Assembly (NCBI GenBank): GCA_002418185.1
Contig: DIDN01000046.1
Coordinates: 2,208 to 42,318, forward strand
Length of the DNA stretch: 40,111 nucleotides
Origin: Deltaproteobacteria bacterium UBA5799
GTDB taxonomy: Bacteria; Desulfobacterota; GWC2-55-46
Reading direction: 5' to 3'
A program made the position numbers and the translations under genes. Every line of letters starts with the position of its first letter. Within the stretch, counting starts at the first letter, position 1. The notes beneath the pieces were generated by a model, which saw only the letters and a list, made by a program, of their open reading frames with translations, was not told the origin of the DNA and ran no database searches. This document shows, piece after piece, positions 32,914 through 40,111 of the stretch.

Positions 32914-34035
32914 TTACATTGTCCTCCCTGCCGGCGCTCCCGGCCTCAGGACCCCGGCGTTCGCGAGCATCTGGCGGAGCTCGTCCGGCTCGGAGCTCCT
33001 TCCGAGGGCCTCTTCGAGGGTTATGAGCCTCCTCGAATACAGGTTCATGAGGCTCTGGTTCATGGTCTGCATGCCGAACTTGGTCTGGCCGACCTGCATC
33101 TGCGAGTAGATCTGGTGTACCTTGTCCTCCCTTATGAGGTTCCTTATGGCCGCGTTGGGGACCATCACCTCTACCGCAATGACCCTCCCCTTTCCGTCGG
33201 CGCTCGGGATAAGGAGCTGCGAGAGGACCCCCTCCAGTACGAACGAGAGCTGGGCCCTTATCTGCGGCTGCTGGCTGGAGGGGAAGACGTCCACAATCCT
33301 GTTTATGGTCTGGACGCAGGAGTTCGTGTGGAGCGTGGCGAAGCACAGGTGCCCAGTCTCGGCGATAGTGAGGGCGGTCTCTATCGTGTCCATGTCGCGG
33401 AGCTCCCCAAGGAGGACGACGTCAGGGTCCTGCCTGAGCACGTATTTGAGCGCCTTTTTGAACGCGAAGGTGTCGTAACCGATTTCCCTCTGGTTTACAA
33501 GGGCCATCTTCGATGCGTGCAGGTATTCTATCGGGTCCTCTATGGTGATTATGTGCTCGGCCCTCTCGGAGTTTATCTTGTCTATGATTGAGGCGAGCGT
33601 CGTCGATTTTCCGCTCCCGGTGGGGCCCGTGACGAGCACCAGGCCGCGCGGCTTTTTCGAGAGGTCGTCCATTATCGGCGGCAGCCCGAGTTCCTGGAAC
33701 GACTTTATCTTGAAGGGGATGGTCCTGAAGACCCCTGCAACACTCCCCCTCTGGACGAAGAGGTTCCCCCTGAAGCGGCTCAGGCCCTTGAGGCCGAAGG
33801 AGAAGTCGAGCTCGTTCTCCTCCTCGAACCTGTGCTTCTGCACGTCGGTGAGGATGGAGTAGCAGAGCTGCTTGGACTCGATTCCGGTCATGACGGGCAT
33901 GTTCATGGGGGAGAGCTTGCCGTGCAGCCTCACCCTCGGGGGCGAGCCGGCCGTTATGTGCAGGTCGCTGCCGCCCTGCTCTAACATCACGCGCAGGAGC
34001 TCCTGCATGCTGTACTTATTGCCTTCTACCGCCAT
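32914..34035 (-). CDS. pilT: Pilus retraction ATPase PilT
   Basis: 373 residues from ATG 34035, with GGGAGA 8 bases upstream; the frame is open to 34131 but that part is Arg/Pro-rich and unlike PilT. Walker A is G-P-T-G-S-G-K-S with Lys143. Asp box, Walker B ('VVLLGELRD') and His box ('GHLCFATLHTNS') follow. The C-terminal A-I-R-N-L-I-R-E motif, required for retraction, is intact and separates PilT from PilB. It forms a hexamer that depolymerises the pilus. Confidence 0.95.
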   Translation of the reverse strand: MAVEGNKYSMQELLRVMLEQGGSDLHITAGSPPRVRLHGKLSPMNMPVMTGIESKQLCYSILTDVQKHRFEEENELDFSFGLKGLSRFRGNLFVQRGSVAGVFRTIPFKIKSFQELGLPPIMDDLSKKPRGLVLVTGPTGSGKSTTLASIIDKINSERAEHIITIEDPIEYLHASKMALVNQREIGYDTFAFKKALKYVLRQDPDVVLLGELRDMDTIETALTIAETGHLCFATLHTNSCVQTINRIVDVFPSSQQPQIRAQLSFVLEGVLSQLLIPSADGKGRVIAVEVMVPNAAIRNLIREDKVHQIYSQMQVGQTKFGMQTMNQSLMNLYSRRLITLEEALGRSSEPDELRQMLANAGVLRPGAPAGRTM

Positions 34036-34213
34036 GTTCGGAATCTCCCTCTCCTGGATATGGACGTTAAGGTTGAACTCGCCGGGGTCCCTGCCCGCCC
34101 GCTGCGGGCCCGCGGCCCTTCCGCGCCGCATGCGCCTTCCATGCCGGGAAAAGATTCTATAACCGGGCGCGGCCCCGTGGTAAGGACAAAAGTTACACTC
34201 CCCGGGGCAGGCG

Positions 34214-35911
<1,698 letters not shown>

Positions 35912-35927
35912 CTTCCCCGGTCGCAGG

Positions 35928-35942
35928 TGACAAAAATTGTCA
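35928..35942. promoter_or_regulatory. Perfect TGAC-N7-GTCA palindrome at pilB start
   Basis: TGACAAAAATTGTCA is a perfect 15-base palindrome, apart from its central base. It matches the pair of sites upstream of pilA. It covers the predicted transcription start of the pilB promoter (near 35940), where a bound protein would block rather than activate initiation. A repressor or PilR-type site is inferred. Confidence 0.6.
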
Positions 35943-35946
35943 GCCC

Positions 35947-35975
35947 ATGTTAGTAGATTGAAAAAACGATGTCAA
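35947..35975 (-). promoter_or_regulatory. Sigma-70 promoter of the pilB-T-C-S-R operon
   Basis: On the minus strand TTGACA (35975-35970), a 17-base spacer and TAACAT (35952-35947) form a near-consensus promoter about 35 bases before the pilB ATG. It is the only clear promoter for the five-gene pil transcript. Confidence 0.78.
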
Positions 35976-36007
35976 GGTAAATAGCCTTTGCGGATAAGTC
36001 GTAACTG

Positions 36008-36030
36008 CTTGAAAATCAAAGCTTTTCAAG
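36008..36030. repeat. 8-base inverted repeat between regulator and pilB
   Basis: CTTGAAAA (36008-36015) and TTTTCAAG (36023-36030) form an 8-base stem with a 7-base loop, 50 bases after the stop of the response regulator gene. No T-run follows, so it is at best a weak terminator; an operator is also possible. Confidence 0.45.
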
Positions 36031-36079
36031 ACAGCCATATTCCTTGTAGGCATGTCCGCATCGCCCCCCGGTGCAAGGC

Positions 36080-36454
36080 TCAGGCATACTTCATTGCGGT
36101 GCTCACTATCTCCTCGGAAAAAAATGGCTTTCTTATGTAAACGTCGATCATTCCTTCCTTTACGCCTTCAAAAATTGCCTTCTCAGCGTCCATGAAATAT
36201 CCGGTAAAGAGCACAATGGTTGTCCCGGGCCGAAGCTTTTTAATTTCCCTGAAGGCATCAAGTCCGTTCATGCCCGGCATCACCATATCCAGGAAAACCA
36301 GTGAATAATCGGAGGTTTTAAGCTCATCTATTGCTTGTGCGGCGCTGGTCGCATAACTGGCCTCGAACCCAGCGTCCTTGAGCATCTCCGTCATCCCTAT
36401 GCCGACGGTCTCCTCGTCGTCGACGACGAGGACCCGCTTCGACTCACCGTCCAT
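36080..36454 (-). CDS. Single-domain response regulator
   Basis: 124 residues, a complete receiver domain with nothing attached. Phosphoacceptor Asp56 (V-F-L-D-M-V-M-P-G), acidic pocket Asp12/Asp13, switch Thr in L-F-T-G-Y and Lys in I-R-K-P-F are all present. It lacks an output domain, so it acts through protein contacts, as CheY or Spo0F do. It is 105 bases downstream of the heme-c histidine kinase on the same strand, its likely partner. Next downstream is the pilB promoter, which suggests but does not prove a link to pilus function. Confidence 0.9.
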   Translation of the reverse strand: MDGESKRVLVVDDEETVGIGMTEMLKDAGFEASYATSAAQAIDELKTSDYSLVFLDMVMPGMNGLDAFREIKKLRPGTTIVLFTGYFMDAEKAIFEGVKEGMIDVYIRKPFFSEEIVSTAMKYA

Positions 36455-36559
36455 ACGCGGCCCTCCTTATATATCGGCTCCATGCTGAAATCCTTGAAAC
36501 CCCTTTTTGATTTTCCCGAGCGCGGGGCCCTTGAACAGGGCGCCCGGCCCGCGTCAAGT

Positions 36560-38518
36560 CTATATCCTTGTTTTCCCGACGAAAACCGGAAGAAAAATCC
36601 TGAGTACAGCGCCGCCGTCCGGATGGTTGTCCACCTCTATCCAGCCGTCGTGCTCCTTCAATATGCTCTGTGATATTGATAGTCCCAGGCCGATGTTATT
36701 ACCGCCCCCTTTCTCCTTGGTGGTGAAGAAGGGGTCGAAAACATTGTCTTTGATCTCCTCCGGCACCCCGGGGCCTGTATCCCTGAACTCGGCAAGCGAA
36801 TACGCCCTGCCTTCGGATTCCACGGTCCTGGTGGATATGAAGATGCTGCCCTTGCCGTCCATCGCGTCCCTTGCGTTTTTGAGTATATTGAGCACCACCT
36901 CCATTACCTGCCCCTTGTTGCCGTGCACCTTCGGGAGAACCGGGTCGAAATCCTCTATTATCTCTATCGACCTCGTCTTTATCTCGGATATGAAGATGGT
37001 GAGGGTCGCTCTTATGGCCTCGTTCAGGAACATCGGCGCATGCCCGTCCCTCCGGGGCCTCGAATAGGTGAGTACGTCCATTATGATGTATTTCGAGCGC
37101 ACGGCGGCGTCCCGTATCTTTTCAAGGAGGAAGTATTTCGGGTCGTCCTTTCCGGTCCTCTTCATGAGGACCTCGGTTATGCTCAGTATCCCGGCAAGGG
37201 GGCTGTTGAGCTCGTGCGCTATTCCTGCGCCCATCTCGCCCATGCTTATGAGCTTGGCCGACTGGATGAACTTCTGCTCCGAGCTCTTGAGCTTCGCATA
37301 GGCTTCCTTAAGCTCCTCGAGGGAGCGGTCGAGCTCGAAAGTGCGGCTCCGTACGGTTTCCTCGAGCTCGTGTACGTGCATCCTGATAGTCTCCTCCAGC
37401 GCCTTCCTTTTGGATATGTCCCTCCATATCTCCTGGATGCACCTCCTGCCGTTCAGTTCGAGAACGGAGGCAGCCACCTCCACGGGGACCAGGCCCCCGT
37501 CCTTCCGCCTTACGAGCAGCTCTTCAAAAAGCCCCCCTCCCCCGCCCGTCCCGCCGCAGCAGGGCCTCAGGTAGGCCCGCATGTCCTCTGGCTGGAAAAG
37601 GTCTTCCGGCGTCATCTCCAGCAGTTCATCCTTCGAGTACCCCAAGAGGGCCGAAGCCGCCGGGTTCGCGTCGATGTACTTCCCGGCGCCCGGGTCGCGG
37701 AGCACAATCGTATCGGCGGCGGTGCTCACGAGCCTCGAATACTTCTCTCCAAGGTCCCTCAGGTCGGCTGTCGCCTTAATGAGCGTCACCGCCATGCAGT
37801 CGAAGGCCTCGGCGACCTGCTCCATCTCGTCCCCGGTCCTCAGGCCGACCCTGAAGTCGAGCCTGCCGCTGGATATGGCCTCCGCTCCCTCCCTGAGCCT
37901 CGCAAGCGGCATAAGGAGCCGCCTCCTGACGAGCGCGAGGACCGCAAGCGTTGCGGCGAGCAATATCCCCGCGCCCCATACGAGGAAAGCGCTCCTGTGA
38001 GATGCGATCGCCAGCTCATGGTCCCTGAGCGATACGGCTACAGAGACCGCGCCCGTGACGGCGCCGGCATGCCATGCGGCGTGGCAGGCCGTGCATTCGC
38101 CTGTCACAATGACGGGCGTCACATGCCTGGCCGACCTGTGCCCTTCCGACGAGACCTCGATACTGTCCGAGGCAGTACCGGCCAGGGCCAGCCTGTCGAG
38201 CCCGTCCCGGGGTCTTCCGCCCGGAGCATCAACCAGGCGGGCCGAGTCGTCCGCGCGCATGACGCGAATCTCCTCGATGCCGGGAATTCGCCTGAACCTC
38301 TCAAGCACGGCGCTATTCTCGCCGTCACCGCCGCCGAGCTTCATGGACGTGTGGAGCTGCTCGAAGACGGCCGTCGATAGCTTCCTGGCCTCTCTGGCGC
38401 CCATCTCCTCGATAAGGCCGCTATGCGTCCGCCTCTCCATGTGCTGAAAGGCCGAGATGCCTGCGAGCAGTATGCCGCAGATGTAAAGCGTGAACCGCCT
38501 TGAAAGGTTGATGCGCAT
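36560..38518 (-). CDS. Membrane histidine kinase with periplasmic heme-c motif
   Basis: 652 residues from ATG 38518; an in-frame ATG at 38599 would add 27 residues, and neither has a good ribosome site. Two membrane segments (about 8-25 and 178-198) enclose a periplasmic domain containing C-T-A-C-H (Cys142, Cys145, His146), a c-type heme attachment motif. HAMP (about 200-250), PAS (about 265-385), a coiled coil and the kinase core follow. His435 is in 'GIAHELNSPLAGILSITEV' shortened to H-E-L-N-S-P, with G1/G2 boxes D-T-G-P-G-V and G-L-G-L-S. A covalently bound heme would let it sense redox state or a gas such as O2, NO or CO. The partner regulator is next on the strand. Confidence 0.87.
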   Translation of the reverse strand: MRINLSRRFTLYICGILLAGISAFQHMERRTHSGLIEEMGAREARKLSTAVFEQLHTSMKLGGGDGENSAVLERFRRIPGIEEIRVMRADDSARLVDAPGGRPRDGLDRLALAGTASDSIEVSSEGHRSARHVTPVIVTGECTACHAAWHAGAVTGAVSVAVSLRDHELAIASHRSAFLVWGAGILLAATLAVLALVRRRLLMPLARLREGAEAISSGRLDFRVGLRTGDEMEQVAEAFDCMAVTLIKATADLRDLGEKYSRLVSTAADTIVLRDPGAGKYIDANPAASALLGYSKDELLEMTPEDLFQPEDMRAYLRPCCGGTGGGGGLFEELLVRRKDGGLVPVEVAASVLELNGRRCIQEIWRDISKRKALEETIRMHVHELEETVRSRTFELDRSLEELKEAYAKLKSSEQKFIQSAKLISMGEMGAGIAHELNSPLAGILSITEVLMKRTGKDDPKYFLLEKIRDAAVRSKYIIMDVLTYSRPRRDGHAPMFLNEAIRATLTIFISEIKTRSIEIIEDFDPVLPKVHGNKGQVMEVVLNILKNARDAMDGKGSIFISTRTVESEGRAYSLAEFRDTGPGVPEEIKDNVFDPFFTTKEKGGGNNIGLGLSISQSILKEHDGWIEVDNHPDGGAVLRIFLPVFVGKTRI

Positions 38519-38724
38519 AAGGCAAAGGGCCCGCGGCAATAGGGAGAGAGGCTCGGAACGGAGCGTTCCCTCTGCGCAGGTGGAAGCGCGCGAGGTCATG
38601 TCCGTGCAGACCGCCCTCGGGGCCGCTGCATGTCTTCTTTAGTATCTCGGGATTAAAATGGGGTCGAAGGGGTAAGCCTGGATGATTGCGTCTGCTGCAA
38701 TTCTATCGGCCTCGGGGCCGGTTG

Positions 38725-39294
38725 TCAATTTCCGGCCTGGCGCCCTGACCTGAAGAATGCGATGAAATAATCGAGGCCCGACCACATCGTGAGCAGGAAG
38801 GCCGCGACCAGCAGGACAGAACCGACCAGGTGGAAGTCCAAGCCGAAATAGGGGTAATGGATCATAAGCGGGACGATGGAGACGATCTGCACAACCGTCT
38901 TCCACTTCCCGAGGCGGCTAGCCGCGATGACAACGCCTGCATCGGCGGCCACGGCCCGGAGGCCCGTAACGGCCATCTCCCGCCCTATCATGAGCGCGAC
39001 GACCCAGGCCGGGACCCTGCCGAGCGGTATGAGCATTATGAACGCGGTCGTTATCAGCAGCTTGTCGGCGAGAGGGTCCAGGAACTTGCCCAGCGACGTC
39101 ACTAAGCCGCGTTTCCTGGCAAAGTACCCGTCCAGCCAGTCGGTAAGGCAGACGAGCGTAAAGAACGCCGCGGCAGCGAGGCTCATGCCCTTTCCAGGAG
39201 AGATGAGCATGAGTACCAGGACCGGGGCGGCCCCGATCCTTATCAGGGATATGCTGTTAGGTAGGTTCAAGCCTTCGCGTCGTCCCGCGCCCAT
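38725..39294 (-). CDS. pgsA: Phosphatidylglycerophosphate synthase PgsA
   Basis: 189 residues with about five membrane segments. The CDP-alcohol phosphotransferase signature D-G-x2-A-R-x8-G-x3-D-x3-D is intact ('DGYFARKRG', 'GKFLDPLADK'). It joins CDP-diacylglycerol with glycerol-3-phosphate, the committed step to phosphatidylglycerol and cardiolipin. The N-terminal 'LNLPNSISLIRI' is typical of PgsA; the first ten residues before it may be extra, so the true start could be slightly downstream. It starts 11 bases after the transglycosylase stop. Confidence 0.93.
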   Translation of the reverse strand: MGAGRREGLNLPNSISLIRIGAAPVLVLMLISPGKGMSLAAAAFFTLVCLTDWLDGYFARKRGLVTSLGKFLDPLADKLLITTAFIMLIPLGRVPAWVVALMIGREMAVTGLRAVAADAGVVIAASRLGKWKTVVQIVSIVPLMIHYPYFGLDFHLVGSVLLVAAFLLTMWSGLDYFIAFFRSGRQAGN

Positions 39295-39305
39295 TCTCGA
39301 CCCGC

Positions 39306-39908
39306 CTACCGCGGCGCGGAACTGTACAGGTTATGGTAATGGAGGACCCTCTTCACGTAGGTCCGGGTCTCGGAATAAGGAGGTATGTCGCCGTACCTAA
39401 GGACGGCGTTCTCGCCCGCGTTGTAGGCGGCCACCGCAAGCGGGACCTGCCAATTGAACATCTGGAGGAGACTGGAAAGGTATTTAATCCCGCCCTCGAC
39501 GTTGTCGGCCGGGTCGTGTATGTCCTTTACGCCCATCCTTGACGCCGTCGCGGGCATGAGCTGCATGAGGCCGGTCGCCCCCTTCTTCGAGACTGCCGCA
39601 GGGTCGAAGTCGGATTCGGCCTTCACAATGGCCTTCACGAGCGTCGGGTCCACCCCGTACTTGACCGCAGTGCTCCTTATCATCTCCTCGAACCTGCCCT
39701 CGGAAAGCCCCTTGTAGGCCGGGTTTGACGGGGAGAGGACCGACGGGACCCGCTCTTTCATCATCCACTTGTATTGGGCGGTGGTCGGCACGTTGGTGAT
39801 GTGGACGACTCCGTTTTCATCGGTATACTGGTAGAAATCAGCCAGGGCCGCGGAAGGCGAGCCGAGGAACAGTGCGGTCGACAGGATGACAAGGTATGGT
39901 CTTTTCAT
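39306..39908 (-). CDS. Lytic transglycosylase (DUF4124 + SLT)
   Basis: 200 residues. The N-terminus is a Sec signal ('LFLGSPSAALA' end). A short DUF4124-like segment follows (F-Y-Q-Y-T-D-E-N-G-V-V-H-I-T-N), then an SLT domain (about 75-190). The catalytic Glu is in 'AIVKAESDF'; G-L-M-Q-L-M-P-A-T and 'AVAAYNAGENAV' are the other conserved motifs. It cleaves the MurNAc-GlcNAc bond of peptidoglycan to form 1,6-anhydroMurNAc. It forms a two-gene unit with pgsA. A soluble periplasmic enzyme rather than a lipoprotein, as no lipobox is seen. Confidence 0.92.
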   Translation of the reverse strand: MKRPYLVILSTALFLGSPSAALADFYQYTDENGVVHITNVPTTAQYKWMMKERVPSVLSPSNPAYKGLSEGRFEEMIRSTAVKYGVDPTLVKAIVKAESDFDPAAVSKKGATGLMQLMPATASRMGVKDIHDPADNVEGGIKYLSSLLQMFNWQVPLAVAAYNAGENAVLRYGDIPPYSETRTYVKRVLHYHNLYSSAPR

Positions 39909-40068
39909 AAGGGCCTCTTGCCTTGCTGGTCTTGCCTACGGGGCATGCACAAGCCGGAAAGGGCCGGTCTGCCTCGGAAAAAACGGCATTTCCGCCCTGA
40001 ACAGTCTACAATGCAGGTCTGAAAAGGGCAAGTTTTTTTTAAGGCGGCCTGGCCGCGCCCATTTAAAT

Positions 40069-40097
40069 TTGACAAAAAATCCGTCTTGCCTTAATCT
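40069..40097 (+). promoter_or_regulatory. Sigma-70 promoter leading out of the window
   Basis: TTGACA (40069-40074), a 17-base spacer and TAATCT (40092-40097) form a strong promoter pointing right. It diverges from the transglycosylase gene, so an unseen gene on the plus strand should begin just past the window. The rest of 39909-40068 shows only a T-run (40032-40039) before a GC palindrome. Confidence 0.65.
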
Positions 40098-40111
40098 GAA
40101 AATCGTCCTGT

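Noticed and set aside
32149..33591. 480-codon plus-strand open frame
   Set aside because: It lies opposite pilC and pilT, crosses both genes, and has biased composition and no motif.
35912..35980. Sigma-54 promoter for pilB
   Set aside because: No GG-N10-GC pair with good context was found; a clear sigma-70 promoter is present instead.
36923..38380. 485-codon plus-strand open frame
   Set aside because: It is the shadow of the heme-c histidine kinase on the other strand.
40032..40060. T-run beside a GC palindrome as a terminator
   Set aside because: The T-run precedes the hairpin on the plus strand and reads as A on the minus strand, so it is in the wrong order for either direction.

Overview
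The window is about 40 kb of gene-dense, GC-rich bacterial chromosome. Its gene content suggests a Gram-negative, deltaproteobacterium-like organism (Desulfobacterota, Nitrospirota or a relative). The gene order pilB-pilT-pilC-pilS-pilR-pilin matches Geobacter, and the order mutS-amiC-glnD-xerD, a GH57 hydrolase, a heme-c sensor kinase and lipoprotein and SPOR genes fit the same assignment. Many starts are TTG or GTG. The species cannot be named from the sequence. No phage, CRISPR array, tRNA or rRNA gene was found.

Layout. 1-2664: 3' part of a large CoA-ligase/citrate-synthase-like protein related to the large subunit of ATP-citrate lyase, with what looks like two citrate-synthase-like modules, ending at a strong terminator. 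2737-3696: palindromic repeats, then a single-gene SPOR-protein unit with its own promoter and terminator. 3784-19828: a 16-kb run of plus-strand genes behind one good sigma-70 promoter: miaB, a bifunctional-nuclease-family gene, a degenerate GGDEF protein, a REC-PATAN-pseudoGTPase protein, a PHP phosphoesterase, a PQQ-propeller lipoprotein, a GH57 hydrolase, then mutS-amiC-glnD-xerD with overlapping start and stop codons.

19829-23150 is a looser, partly decayed region. It holds a minus-strand pseudogene with two in-frame stops and a frameshift, an HDOD gene, a DUF362 gene, a stand-alone Lrp/AsnC-type ligand-binding domain, and a possible frameshifted remnant. 23151-25634 is a copper-type P1B ATPase. 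25877-26738 carries a MITE-like element and other dispersed palindromes around a small membrane-protein gene.

26759-35911 is the type IV pilus locus on the minus strand: pilB, pilT, pilC, pilS, pilR, a main pilin and a second pilin-like gene. The main pilin has a near-consensus sigma-54 promoter. Upstream of it lie two TGAC-N7-GTCA-like sites spaced two helical turns apart. The same motif, as a perfect palindrome, sits on the predicted start of the pilB transcript, so PilS-PilR may control both ends of the locus. The pilR-pilin gap also contains a 138-bp direct repeat pair.

36080-39908: a membrane histidine kinase with a periplasmic CxxCH heme-c motif and its single-domain response regulator, then pgsA and a lytic transglycosylase. 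A sigma-70 promoter at the right edge points out of the window.

The most unusual items are the tandem citrate-synthase-like modules at the left edge, the neighbouring pair of apparently catalytically dead signalling proteins (pseudo-GGDEF and pseudoGTPase), the shared pilus operator, and the heme-containing kinase.
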